A DNA stretch of 64,000 nucleotides from assembly GCA_021773075.1 (NCBI GenBank), contig JAJFKT010000026.1:496356-560355 (forward strand), in the 5' to 3' direction. Source of the stretch: Woeseiaceae bacterium. Lineage in GTDB: Bacteria > Pseudomonadota > Gammaproteobacteria > Steroidobacterales > Woeseiaceae. Position numbers and translations under genes: made by a program. The first letter of the stretch is position 1, and the number at the start of each line of letters is the position of its first letter. Positions 26,401 through 34,684 of this stretch are shown in pieces. Below the pieces are notes generated by a model, which had not been told where the DNA came from, did no database searches, and worked only from the letters and a program-made list of their open reading frames with translations.

Positions 26401-27603
26401 CTAAAGTCCGAGCACGTGTTTGGCAATAATGTTTTTTTGAATTTCGTTCGAGCCGGCAAAAATCGTGTGTTTGCGATTGTTGAAATAGGTCAGGGCACTC
26501 ATCGTTTCCGTTCCTTCGCCGACACGTTCCATGGCAGGGTAGTCCGGTTCATATTGTTCGCGGACGTACGGCAGTGCGTAGTAAGCGGAGGCCTCAAGAT
26601 GCAAGGAGTCGATTCGCTGTATCAGCTCCGTTCCCGCGATTTTCAAAAAGGATGATTCGGGTCCTGGTGCTTTGCCAGACGATATGGACGCCAGCGTTCT
26701 GAGTTCTGTGTATTCAAGCGCTTTCAATTCGATCTCGGCCGCCGCAACTTTGCGCATAAAAATTCGGTCGTCTGCCAGACAAGCACCGCCATCCGCAGCC
26801 TCGGTAGCAATCTTCTTGAGCCGCTGAATATTGTATTTCGATCGAGCAACGTTCGCAGCTCCGGTGCGTTCGTGCTGCAGCAAGACCTTTCCGTAAGTCC
26901 AGCCCTTGCCCTCTTCACCAACCAAATTCTCGACCGGGACCTTAACGTTGTCGAAGAAAATTTCATTCACTTCGTGCTCGCCGTCCAGCAGAATAATCGG
27001 CTTCACCGTAATGCCGGGTTGTTTCATGTCGATTAATAGAAAGCTGATGCCTTCCTGGCGTCTTGCGACATCGGTGTTGGTCCGCGCAAGACAAAAAATC
27101 CAGTCGGCATACTGTCCCAGCGTATTCCATGTCTTGCTGCCGTTGACCACGTAGTGATCGCCCTGCAAATCGGCGCGTGTTTTGAGTGAGGCAAGATCCG
27201 AACCGGCGCCGGGTTCGGAATAGCCCTGACACCACCAGGTGTTGAACTGCAAGATATCCGGTAAGAATCGCTGTTTCTGCTCTTCACTGCCGTAGGTGTA
27301 GATAACCGGACCGACCATACCAACGCCGAAAGTCAGGAAAACCGGGGCATTGGCTCGAGCCTGTTCGTCGGCAAATATGTATTTTTGCACTGGCGTCCAG
27401 CCGGTGCCGCCATACTCTGTCGGCCAGTTTGCTGCTGCCCAGCCATTCTCGTAGATGTTCTTGTGCCAGCGGACCATATCCTCGCGTGACAAGGGTATAG
27501 CGCTGTTTTGTTTGTCCAGAATGTCTTGCGGAAACTCGGTCTCGAAGTAATTTCTGACTTCGGCACGAAACTCGAGATCCTCGGGAGAAAAGGTAACGTC
27601 CAT
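26401..27603 (-). CDS. Acyl-CoA dehydrogenase (first of a pair)
   Basis: A 400-residue acyl-CoA dehydrogenase of the short FadE-like type with fused helical domains. Seen are FSPEDLEFRAEVRNYFETEF, the WPTEYGGTGW segment, the FAD/substrate motif CQGYSEPGAGSDLASLKTRA, TWNTLGQYADWIFCLARTN, and the end IFAGSNEIQKNIIAKHVLGL typical of acyl-CoA dehydrogenases. Electrons would pass to ETF and then to the ETF-ubiquinone oxidoreductase encoded at 42967. It is transcribed away from moaA, and a perfect eight-base inverted repeat lies in the shared 85-base promoter region. Confidence 0.9.
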   Translation of the reverse strand: MDVTFSPEDLEFRAEVRNYFETEFPQDILDKQNSAIPLSREDMVRWHKNIYENGWAAANWPTEYGGTGWTPVQKYIFADEQARANAPVFLTFGVGMVGPVIYTYGSEEQKQRFLPDILQFNTWWCQGYSEPGAGSDLASLKTRADLQGDHYVVNGSKTWNTLGQYADWIFCLARTNTDVARRQEGISFLLIDMKQPGITVKPIILLDGEHEVNEIFFDNVKVPVENLVGEEGKGWTYGKVLLQHERTGAANVARSKYNIQRLKKIATEAADGGACLADDRIFMRKVAAAEIELKALEYTELRTLASISSGKAPGPESSFLKIAGTELIQRIDSLHLEASAYYALPYVREQYEPDYPAMERVGEGTETMSALTYFNNRKHTIFAGSNEIQKNIIAKHVLGL

Positions 27604-27649
27604 CGGCGGCGCCTGAGCATGAATACGACCGAGAGCTTAGCAAACGTAG

Positions 27650-27679
27650 TTATTCGCGTCTGTTCCTATAGGCGAATAA
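27650..27679. promoter_or_regulatory. Inverted repeat in the acyl-CoA dehydrogenase / moaA divergent promoter
   Basis: TTATTCGC (27650-27657) and GCGAATAA (27672-27679) are perfect eight-base arms around a 14-base spacer. A weak plus-strand promoter, TTCGCG-N18-TAAGAT (27653-27682), overlaps it. Bound protein could control the dehydrogenases, moaA or both. The sequence does not fit the ModE consensus I know, and it is too short for the Moco riboswitch. Confidence 0.45.
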
Positions 27680-27688
27680 GATTTCTTA

Positions 27689-28753
27689 ATGCACAATGCC
27701 CGGATGACATCGCGCTTGAAATCAGATGGCATACCGACGACCATTTCAGATGCTCTCGGTCGGCCTTTGCATGACCTACGAATATCACTACTGGATCAGT
27801 GTAATTTCCGCTGTCCGTACTGCATGCCCGAGGCAGAATTCCACTCCGACTACGAATTCCTGAAGCGGCAACAGCGACTAACCTATGACGAGATTGTCAG
27901 ATTGGCCAGGGCCGCATGTTCATTGGGCGTCAGCAAACTCCGTTTGACCGGCGGGGAGCCGTTGCTGGACAAGAAAATCGCCAGCTTGATTGAACAACTG
28001 GCACGCCTGGATGGTTTGAAAGATCTGGCGCTAACGACGAATGGAATGTTGCTCGCGCCGCTGGCCGAACGACTGGCTGGCGCCGGCCTGCACCGTGTGA
28101 CCATTAGTCTCGACAGTCTCGATGAGCGCATTTTCGAGAATATGAGCGGTGGTCGTGGCAACCTCGGGAAAGTATTGGCGGGTATAACGGCTGCTGAGGA
28201 TGCCGGGCTCGGACCAATCAAGATCAACGTTGTCGTGCAGAAAGGGGTGAACGATCATACGGTGCTCGACTTGTTGGAGCACTTCCGAGGATCGGGTCAT
28301 ATCGTGCGTCTGATCGAGTTCATGGACGTGGGTAATCGAAATGGCTGGCGTATGGAACAGGTCGTGCCGTCTCGCCTGTTGCTGGAACAGGTGCAGTCTC
28401 GGTGGCCAGTCAGTCCGTTAGGCAAGAACTACGCCGGTGAAGTTGCACGACGTTACGTATACGACGATGGCGCGGGAGAGATAGGATTCATATCGTCCGT
28501 TACCGAGCCGTTCTGCGGTGATTGCAGTCGAGCCCGATTATCGGCTGACGGAATGTTATATACCTGTTTGTTCGCGAATCAGGGCACCGACCTGCGACAA
28601 TCATTAAGAAATGGTGCCGATGATGACGAGTTGACCAATATACTGTCGAGTATCTGGTTACAACGAGCGGATCGTTACAGTGAATTGCGGCAACCTGAAC
28701 TCGCAGAACACCATGTCCTGCGCAAGGTTGAAATGTACAGAATGGGCGGATGA
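27689..28753 (+). CDS. moaA: GTP 3',8-cyclase MoaA
   Basis: MoaA is a radical-SAM enzyme that starts molybdenum cofactor synthesis by converting GTP to 3',8-cyclo-GTP. The 354-residue protein has the N-terminal cluster motif Cys38-x3-Cys42-x2-Cys45 (DQCNFRCPYC) and the C-terminal substrate-binding cluster motif (FCGDCSRARLSADG then YTC). LRLTGGEPLLDKKI and the terminal MGG, needed for activity in MoaA, are present. The ATG at 27689 is used; a second in-frame ATG five codons on (27704) is equally possible. It leads a tight operon, with moaC starting one base after its stop. Confidence 0.95.
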   Translation: MHNARMTSRLKSDGIPTTISDALGRPLHDLRISLLDQCNFRCPYCMPEAEFHSDYEFLKRQQRLTYDEIVRLARAACSLGVSKLRLTGGEPLLDKKIASLIEQLARLDGLKDLALTTNGMLLAPLAERLAGAGLHRVTISLDSLDERIFENMSGGRGNLGKVLAGITAAEDAGLGPIKINVVVQKGVNDHTVLDLLEHFRGSGHIVRLIEFMDVGNRNGWRMEQVVPSRLLLEQVQSRWPVSPLGKNYAGEVARRYVYDDGAGEIGFISSVTEPFCGDCSRARLSADGMLYTCLFANQGTDLRQSLRNGADDDELTNILSSIWLQRADRYSELRQPELAEHHVLRKVEMYRMGG

Positions 28754-28754
28754 T

Positions 28755-29228
28755 GTGAGCAAACTCAGTCACGTAGATGACCAAAACAGGCCGACCATGG
28801 TCGATGTCAGCGCGAAGGTCGAAAGTGAGCGTGAAGCGTGCGCCCAAGCTGTGGTATTGCTGCCTGCAGAGGTCTTACAGCAGGTTTCGGACGACGAGAT
28901 TTCGACCAGGAAAGGCCCGGTATTTTCGACCGCGATTATTGCAGGCGTCATGGCTGCAAAAAGAACGCACGAACTGATTCCATTTTGCCACCCGCTGGGT
29001 CTGGACAATTGCAAAATATCGATCGCTCTTGAAGGTGATCGCGCTGTGATCGATTGTTGCTGCAAAGTCACTCACAAAACAGGCGTTGAAATGGAGGCAC
29101 TCACCGGTGCAAGCGTCGCTGCGCTAACGGTCTATGACATGCTTAAGGCTCTGTCGCATGACATTGTCATCAGTGAAACGAAACTAATTTCGAAGCGTGG
29201 CGGCAAACGTGATTTCAAACGTGGCTGA
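28755..29228 (+). CDS. moaC: Cyclic pyranopterin monophosphate synthase MoaC
   Basis: MoaC turns 3',8-cyclo-GTP into cyclic pyranopterin monophosphate. The protein (157 residues) begins MSKLSHVDDQNRPTMVDVSA, matching the E. coli form, and carries THELIPFCHPLGLDNCKI, the KTGVEMEALTGASVAALTVYDM active-site helix and the KRGGKRDF end. I use the GTG at 28755, directly after the moaA stop, because homologues have about 14 residues before MVDVSAK; the ATG at 28798 would delete them. It overlaps the start of mobA. Confidence 0.95.
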   Translation: MSKLSHVDDQNRPTMVDVSAKVESEREACAQAVVLLPAEVLQQVSDDEISTRKGPVFSTAIIAGVMAAKRTHELIPFCHPLGLDNCKISIALEGDRAVIDCCCKVTHKTGVEMEALTGASVAALTVYDMLKALSHDIVISETKLISKRGGKRDFKRG

Positions 29229-29811
29229 CAGAGCAGTCTACGGACTCGTACTCGCCGGCGGAAAGAGTCGTCGTATGGGGCATGACAAAGCGCTTCTCGA
29301 GCACGATGGCCAGTCTCAACTGGCATTTGCTGCGAGTGTTGTCGGCGAATTCGCAGAAAAGGTATTCGTGTCAACACGCGTCGATCAAAAAGACGAACAG
29401 GAGCGCAGTCGATATGCGCAAATCGTTGATCGGTACGATGATATTGGCCCGGTTGCGGGTATTCTCTCGGCGCTTGAGGAGTATCCCGATGTGGACTGGC
29501 TGGTCGTTGCCTGCGATTTGCCGAACCTCAATAGCGAGACACTGGGTTTCCTGCTACAGGAGCGTGACGGCGATCAGCCGTTTACCGCGTTCTCGAGTAC
29601 CCATGACGGTCTACCCGAGCCATTGTGCGCTGTGTACCATTCCGGATGCACCGACATAGTGCGGCAATTCGTCGATGCCGGTGTGAACTGCCCACGAAAA
29701 ATTCTGATTCGTTCTGAGACAAAGCTTCTCGAGCAGCCCGACCCGCGGTCTCTGGACAACGTGAATACACCGGACGACTTACAGAATAGCGTTCTGCAGG
29801 CGAGATCATGA
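29221..29811 (+). CDS. mobA: Molybdenum cofactor guanylyltransferase MobA
   Basis: MobA attaches GMP to molybdopterin to make the MGD form of the cofactor. The nucleotide-binding start GLVLAGGKSRRMGHDKALL and the PLCAVYHS segment are typical. Several GTG codons are in frame (29197, 29209, 29221). I chose 29221 because it leaves about seven residues before the LVLAGG loop, as in homologues; it overlaps the moaC stop by eight bases. Its own stop overlaps moaD as ATGA. The presence of MobA here means the organism makes bis-MGD enzymes of the DMSO-reductase family. Confidence 0.92.
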   Translation: MADRAVYGLVLAGGKSRRMGHDKALLEHDGQSQLAFAASVVGEFAEKVFVSTRVDQKDEQERSRYAQIVDRYDDIGPVAGILSALEEYPDVDWLVVACDLPNLNSETLGFLLQERDGDQPFTAFSSTHDGLPEPLCAVYHSGCTDIVRQFVDAGVNCPRKILIRSETKLLEQPDPRSLDNVNTPDDLQNSVLQARS

Positions 29812-30050
29812 AAACACTAACTATTCGATACTTCGCGATGTTCCGCGAGCATGCCGGACTCAGCGAGGAATCGCTCGAGTTGGATGTGGAGACGGCGATG
29901 GACGTCTTTGAACAAACCCGATCACGGCACGGGTCGCGTGAGCCGATGGGGCATTGCAAAATTGCCATCAATGATGAGATGGCCGATTGGTCGGCGCCTG
30001 TCTCTGACGGCGATACAGTATTGCTGTTCCCACCCGTCGCCGGTGGTTGA
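29808..30050 (+). CDS. moaD: Molybdopterin synthase small subunit MoaD
   Basis: An 80-residue ubiquitin-fold protein (MKTLTIRYFAMFREHAGLSE...) ending in the required Gly-Gly (VAGG, residues 77-80). The C-terminal glycine is made a thiocarboxylate that donates sulfur for the dithiolene of molybdopterin. The start overlaps the mobA stop, and the stop is one base from the moaE start, so the subunits are made together. Confidence 0.95.
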   Translation: MKTLTIRYFAMFREHAGLSEESLELDVETAMDVFEQTRSRHGSREPMGHCKIAINDEMADWSAPVSDGDTVLLFPPVAGG

Positions 30051-30051
30051 C

Positions 30052-30477
30052 ATGTTCGCGATTTCAGAAGTACAGATAGCAGTAGATGAGCTTCGTGAGT
30101 CATTGGGGGATCCCGGGGCTGGCGGGATGTGCGTTTTTGAAGGCTGGGTTCGCAATACGAACGACGGTCGGTTGGTCGAACGTCTGGAGTACGAGGTTTA
30201 CGCACCGCTCGCGATGAGTGAGGGTGAAAAGGTCATTGCGGAAGCACAGCAAATTTACCCCCACTTAAAGGCGTGTTGTGTGCATCGTTCAGGACTTCTG
30301 GAAATTGGAGATTGTGCCGTGTGGGTCGGCGTTGCCGCACCGCATCGTGACGAGGCTTTTAAGGCCTGCCGTTATATCATCGATCAAATCAAGCACAGAT
30401 TACCGATCTGGAAGAAAGAACACTATGTTGACGGCGATTCCGGCTGGGTCAATTGCGAACGCTGTGCTAACGTTTAG
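30052..30477 (+). CDS. moaE: Molybdopterin synthase catalytic subunit MoaE
   Basis: The 141-residue large subunit that, with MoaD, inserts two sulfurs into cyclic pyranopterin monophosphate. Family marks are GAGGMCVFEGWVRNTNDGR, LEYEVYAPLAMSEGEKVIAE, VHRSGLLEIGDCAVWVGVAA and RLPIWKKEHYVDGDSGWV with the conserved lysines. The ATG at 30052 follows the moaD stop by one base; a longer in-frame extension lies in moaD and is not used. It closes the moaA-C-mobA-moaD-E operon. Confidence 0.95.
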   Translation: MFAISEVQIAVDELRESLGDPGAGGMCVFEGWVRNTNDGRLVERLEYEVYAPLAMSEGEKVIAEAQQIYPHLKACCVHRSGLLEIGDCAVWVGVAAPHRDEAFKACRYIIDQIKHRLPIWKKEHYVDGDSGWVNCERCANV

Positions 30478-30519
30478 CGTCCAGCTATTCTACAGACTGC
30501 CTGACGAAGGGAAGCCCAT

Positions 30520-30990
30520 TTGCGCATCATTAAATCCATAGAAGATGCGAAGGGACTGGAAGGCGAGGAGGTTGGTCTTTCCGACTGGATAGTTGTTGAT
30601 CAACACCGACTTGATCAATTCGCGGAAGCGACCGCGGATCATCAGTGGATTCATGTTGATACGGAGCGCGCAGCACGGGAAATGCCGGATGGCAAGACTA
30701 TCGCGCATGGCTACCTGACCTTGTCGCTGATTCCAGCGATGACGGGAAAATTCCTGCAGGTAGAAAATCTTGCTCGTGCGATCAACTACGGCCTGAATAA
30801 AGCGCGATTTTATGCACCCGTACCTGTCGGGTCGCGCTTGCGCGGTCGGGCGACGGTACTGCAGGTCAAGCAACGCGCCGGGGCATTAATGCTGACCTCC
30901 GAAATACGTATCGAACTCGAAGGTCAGAAAAAACCGGTCTGTGTCGCTGAAACACTGGGCATGTACTTCTTTAACGAAGACCCAAACTAA
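30520..30990 (+). CDS. MaoC-like (R)-enoyl-CoA hydratase
   Basis: A 156-residue single hot-dog domain. The hydratase motif is complete, with Asp40 and His45 in TADHQWIHVDTERA, followed by GKTIAHGYLTLSLIP. Such proteins add water to trans-2-enoyl-CoA, often to feed polyhydroxyalkanoate synthesis or beta-oxidation; no PHA gene is visible in the window, so a role in fatty-acid oxidation is more likely. The start is TTG with GAAGG about nine bases upstream. It converges on the cysteine synthase fusion gene (six bases apart). Confidence 0.88.
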   Translation: MRIIKSIEDAKGLEGEEVGLSDWIVVDQHRLDQFAEATADHQWIHVDTERAAREMPDGKTIAHGYLTLSLIPAMTGKFLQVENLARAINYGLNKARFYAPVPVGSRLRGRATVLQVKQRAGALMLTSEIRIELEGQKKPVCVAETLGMYFFNEDPN

Positions 30991-30996
30991 CGCGGC

Positions 30997-32484
30997 TCAT
31001 CGAGCGTGCAACCAACCTGGCAGGAACGAGTAGGGATCGCGGTTTTCGGACTCGGTCCAGTCCACACTGTTCGCTTTCAGTAATTCGGCCATCGAACCGT
31101 CCTTCGCAGCATCAAATAGTTCTGTCGCACCACCGATGTGTTTTCCACCGATGTAGATTTGTGGAATTGTCTTAAGCCCCGTTTGTTCCTGAATTGCAGC
31201 GCGTATTTTTCCACCTTGATTTGCATCCTGGTACGCGACTGAATCCAGGTCGACTGAACGATAGGGGATACCGTAGTGTGCGAACATCTTTCGCACGGAC
31301 CAGGAAAACTCACACCATTCCAGCGAAAACATGACGACTGGCTCTTGTTTGTCTCCAGTTACCGCACCCAGAAACTCGCGTGCGTCTTCTTCAACCACAA
31401 CCGCCACTTCGTCGCCTTTCCTGGCGGCTGCTGCGGGGGGTGGAGAATCAAAGCGATAGTTCGGCGTTGATCGAGCGATGCTCTGCTCGTCGTCGGTCAT
31501 GTCTGCCGGAATATCTTCGAACAGCGGTGTGCTGAGATAACGCTCCCCAGTATCGGGGAGCATGCACAGGACATTGGACCCTGGCTCGGCCTTTTCCGCG
31601 ACGGCGAGTGCGCCTGCCAGCGTTGCGCCGGCTGAAATTCCGACGAAGATTCCTTCCTTCTGGGCGAGATCTCTGGATAGACGAAGCGCGTCATTGCCAG
31701 CAATCGGGACAATGCCGTCAATCAATTTCGCGTCGACAACGTCTTCGGCCAGCTGTGGGATGAAATCCGGGCTCCAGCCTTGCATGAGGTGTGGGCGAAA
31801 CAACGGGTGGCTGTCACATGGGGTGCCGTCTTCAAGGCGCTCCTGCGGAATTCCGCTGCGCAAGATAGGCGAGTTGTCGGGTTCGCAGACGATGACCTTG
31901 GTGTTCGGGCTTTTCTCTTTTAGAACCCGGGAGACGCCTTTTAGCGTCCCTCCAGTCCCAAAACCGCTGACCCAGTAGTCGAGTTTGCGATCCGCAAATG
32001 ACGCCAAAATCTCGGGAGCCGTCGAAGTCGAATGCGCGTCAGCGTTTGCTTCATTTTCGAACTGCCGGACAAGAAACCAGTCGTGCTTTTCGGTGAGTTC
32101 AACGGCCTTGGCCAGCATGCCGCTGCCTTTCAGCGATGCCGGCGTCAGGACGACCTTGGCACCCAGGAAACGCATCATTCTGCGCCTTTCGACGCTGAAG
32201 CTTTCTGCCATTGTCACCACCAACGGGTAGCCTTTCTGGGCGCAGACCATGGCGAGGCCAATGCCGGTGTTGCCGCTGGTGGCTTCGATGACGGTCTGCC
32301 CCGGCTTCAATGTGCCGTCCTTCTCTGCCTGTTCAATAACATTTCGGGCGAGTCGGTCCTTAACCGAGCCCATTGGATTAAAAGACTCGATTTTGACGTA
32401 GATATTGACGTTGTCGGGGCCGATCTTGTTGAGTTTCACGATCGGCGTGTTGCCGATAGTCTCAAGAATATTGGAATACAGCAT
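30997..32484 (-). CDS. Cysteine synthase (O-acetylserine sulfhydrylase) fused to a glutaredoxin domain
   Basis: Residues 1-310 form a complete fold-type II PLP enzyme: Lys42 (MGSVKDRL), the phosphate/substrate loop EATSGNTGIG, FGTGGTLKGVSRVL and VGISAGATLAG. They should make cysteine from O-acetylserine and sulfide. After a low-complexity linker (about 345-365) comes a glutaredoxin module (about 375-475) with the active site Cys391-Glu-Phe-Ser (WCEFSWS), which keeps only the N-terminal cysteine, and the TIPQIYIGGKHIGGATEL glutathione-binding segment. The total length is 495 residues. The CxxS site suggests monothiol chemistry, perhaps protecting the synthase or delivering a thiol; this is inference. 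AGGTGA lies before the ATG. Confidence 0.88.
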   Translation of the reverse strand: MLYSNILETIGNTPIVKLNKIGPDNVNIYVKIESFNPMGSVKDRLARNVIEQAEKDGTLKPGQTVIEATSGNTGIGLAMVCAQKGYPLVVTMAESFSVERRRMMRFLGAKVVLTPASLKGSGMLAKAVELTEKHDWFLVRQFENEANADAHSTSTAPEILASFADRKLDYWVSGFGTGGTLKGVSRVLKEKSPNTKVIVCEPDNSPILRSGIPQERLEDGTPCDSHPLFRPHLMQGWSPDFIPQLAEDVVDAKLIDGIVPIAGNDALRLSRDLAQKEGIFVGISAGATLAGALAVAEKAEPGSNVLCMLPDTGERYLSTPLFEDIPADMTDDEQSIARSTPNYRFDSPPPAAAARKGDEVAVVVEEDAREFLGAVTGDKQEPVVMFSLEWCEFSWSVRKMFAHYGIPYRSVDLDSVAYQDANQGGKIRAAIQEQTGLKTIPQIYIGGKHIGGATELFDAAKDGSMAELLKANSVDWTESENRDPYSFLPGWLHAR

Positions 32485-32651
32485 TTCGATTCACCTTATC
32501 AATTTGTTTGATTGTTTTACGATGAGGTAACGATACGGAGCCAACGCACAATATACCTGACCGTAATATTTACATTGCGTGACTTTTGTCTGACCATAAG
32601 CGTCAATAGGAGTCTGTACAGCCTAATTAAACAACAACATAGGGGAAAGTC

Positions 32652-32834
32652 ATGGGTGATTTAGGATTTTGGCCGCTGGTTCATCTGGGATTGCTCATAT
32701 ACGCAGCGATTCAGATCTTCGGCAGTTCGGCTGACACCATGAAGAAAATAATCTGGATCGTTATTGTCGCTGTGCTTCCTTTGGTCGGATTGATCATATG
32801 GTTCTTCATAGGGCCCGGATCGCCCAAGAAATAG
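32652..32834 (+). CDS. PLDc_N-type two-helix membrane mini-protein
   Basis: A 60-residue protein of two membrane helices (about 6-25 and 33-54) with a short turn between, ending GPGSPKK. The WPLVHLGLLIYAAIQIFGSS and VIVAVLPLVGLIIWFFIGPG parts match the phospholipase-D nuclease N-terminal (PLDc_N) domain, which occurs alone in many bacteria with unknown function. AGGGG precedes the ATG at good spacing. It is divergent from the cysteine synthase fusion and ends four bases from the nitrilase gene. Confidence 0.75.
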   Translation: MGDLGFWPLVHLGLLIYAAIQIFGSSADTMKKIIWIVIVAVLPLVGLIIWFFIGPGSPKK

Positions 32835-32838
32835 CCAT

Positions 32839-33795
32839 CTAGTCGTCGGAAAACTCGGCCGTGGTTTGTCGTTTGCGATTGACCATTAGCCGGGTGACGT
32901 CGGGCCGTGAATAATGGCCGGCGACATCGAGGCTGTGACGTTCTTCTTGTACGCGCTGGTGGTCGAGTTCGACAATATAGAGCGATTCATCGCCCGTTTG
33001 CGGCTCTAGCAGCCACTCACCATTGGGTGCCGCGACACAGGAGCCACCGTTTGCCATTAGCTCGTCGGCAGTGTTCGCGAGCAGGTCGGCATGTGGCAGG
33101 TCGTGGCCGATGTCGGACTTTCTCATCAATCCGCCGACGGAAATCACGTAGGAGCGGCTCTCAAGTGCAATGAATCGCGTGATTTCCTCTGTATTTCTGG
33201 CGTTGCCGGGCCAGATGGCGACATGCAGATCTTCACCCTGGGCATGCAAGGATGCGCGGGCGAGCGGCAGCCAGTTTTCCCAGCAATTCAGACCACCGAC
33301 TGTAAAGGGACCGAGTTTATGGGTGCGCAATCCGTTGCCATCCCCAATCGCCCAGACCAGCCGTTCCTCGTGTGTAGGCATGAGTTTGCGATGCACTGAG
33401 CCAATAGCACCGTCGGCATCAATGTAGACCATGGAGCAATACAGGCTGTGTCCGCCCCGATCAGCCGCTCGTTCCATGGTGCCGACGTATACGGCGATTC
33501 CGTTCGCACTGGCCGCGCCGGATATCGGGTTTAGGTCGCCGTCATCGATCGAAACGCCTTGCGACAGGTAGTGTGCGAACATTGATTTTTGAAATTCGGA
33601 TTCAAACCGCGCGCCATCGGTTCGCTCAACCCAGAATGGGTAGCCTGGTAGCAACGCCTCACCGAATACGACCAGCTTGCAGCCTTCAGCCGCCGCTTTC
33701 TCGATCCAGCTGACCACTTTTTCAATGCTGGCATCGCGGTTGAGCCAAACCGGGGCAATCTGGGCCAGCCCAACGGAAATTCGAGTGTTAGTCAC
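32839..33795 (-). CDS. Nitrilase-superfamily carbon-nitrogen hydrolase
   Basis: A 318-residue enzyme with the catalytic triad Glu46 (VVFGEALLPGYPFW), Lys137 (HRKLMPTHEER) and Cys171 (GGLNCWENWLPLAR). CWEN-PL-R and the HEER segment put it in the true nitrilase branch, which turns organic nitriles into acids and ammonia; amide or cyanide substrates are possible. I use the GTG at 33795 because GGAG lies six bases upstream; a TTG four codons earlier has no ribosome-binding site. No nitrile hydratase or aldoxime gene lies beside it, so its natural substrate is unknown. Confidence 0.88.
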   Translation of the reverse strand: MTNTRISVGLAQIAPVWLNRDASIEKVVSWIEKAAAEGCKLVVFGEALLPGYPFWVERTDGARFESEFQKSMFAHYLSQGVSIDDGDLNPISGAASANGIAVYVGTMERAADRGGHSLYCSMVYIDADGAIGSVHRKLMPTHEERLVWAIGDGNGLRTHKLGPFTVGGLNCWENWLPLARASLHAQGEDLHVAIWPGNARNTEEITRFIALESRSYVISVGGLMRKSDIGHDLPHADLLANTADELMANGGSCVAAPNGEWLLEPQTGDESLYIVELDHQRVQEERHSLDVAGHYSRPDVTRLMVNRKRQTTAEFSDD

Positions 33796-33929
33796 CGAGT
33801 TCTCCAAACAGCAGATTTAAAATAGGCGAGCGCCTGAATTTTGGCGAGCATATCATGAAAATCCGCGTTAGAATTAGCAGCCAAGTTTATGAAAATAGAC
33901 GATTTAGTATCTCTTACTGAGGATTTTGG

Positions 33930-34679
33930 ATGGGTGACCCCCTGCGACTTTATGGACTGAACGCACTGGTCTTGAATGCGGGTAGTGGCGTTGGCGAAGC
34001 AAGCGCACGCACGCTCGTCAAGCATGGTGCAACTGTGCTTGCGGTTGATACACGCAACAGCGGAGTCGAACGATACTTCACGTCCGTCAAAGGCATCACA
34101 GGATTGGCGGCAAATCTTGTGGACGCGGATCAGATGCCGACGCTGGTACAAGAAGCGGTTGATCAGTTAGGTGGAATCGACATTCTCATCAATGAATTTC
34201 CACTTGCGTTCGACGAGCCGATGCCAGCATCCGCCGAGAAACTCGAACGCTTACTCCAGTCGCGTGCTGCCTTAACACTATCAATCTGCCGTGCAGCTTT
34301 GCCGCACTTAAAGAAAAGCCCGGCCGGTCGTATTATTAACATGGGTTTTCTACGCAGTAGTTTTGCTGCGGATGCGAATGACGCATGTTCCAAGTCAGAG
34401 AAGGATCTCGCGAATCTGACACGGGCTCTGGCAGTGGAGATAGGCGAGTTCGGAATTACGGCCAACTATGTGCAACCCGGCGGAGTAATGACACCCGATA
34501 GCCGTGACATTTTTCGAAAGGACAAAACCTTGCGCGACCATTGCATAAAGAAATCGGCTGCGCGACGCCTCGGTGAGCCCGTCGATATTGCCAAGGTCGT
34601 GCTGTTTCTCGCGAGCGACGATGCCGTCTTCGTCAGCGGAACCGGCATCGCGGTTGACGGCGGCCGGACCGGCGGCTAG
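33930..34679 (+). CDS. SDR-fold protein with a degenerate active site
   Basis: A 249-residue short-chain dehydrogenase-like protein. The cofactor loop is present as LNAGSGVGEASA (15-26) and the fold continues to VSGTGIAVDGG at the end. The active site is lost: the YxxxK tyrosine is Asp151 (DACSK, with Lys155 kept), the catalytic serine position falls on Met138, and the NNAG motif reads INEFP. It may be a non-catalytic paralogue or use another chemistry. GAGG precedes the ATG. It is five bases before tesB, suggesting a joint transcript and perhaps a role with acyl-CoA metabolism. Confidence 0.8.
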   Translation: MGDPLRLYGLNALVLNAGSGVGEASARTLVKHGATVLAVDTRNSGVERYFTSVKGITGLAANLVDADQMPTLVQEAVDQLGGIDILINEFPLAFDEPMPASAEKLERLLQSRAALTLSICRAALPHLKKSPAGRIINMGFLRSSFAADANDACSKSEKDLANLTRALAVEIGEFGITANYVQPGGVMTPDSRDIFRKDKTLRDHCIKKSAARRLGEPVDIAKVVLFLASDDAVFVSGTGIAVDGGRTGG

Positions 34680-34684
34680 ATCTG

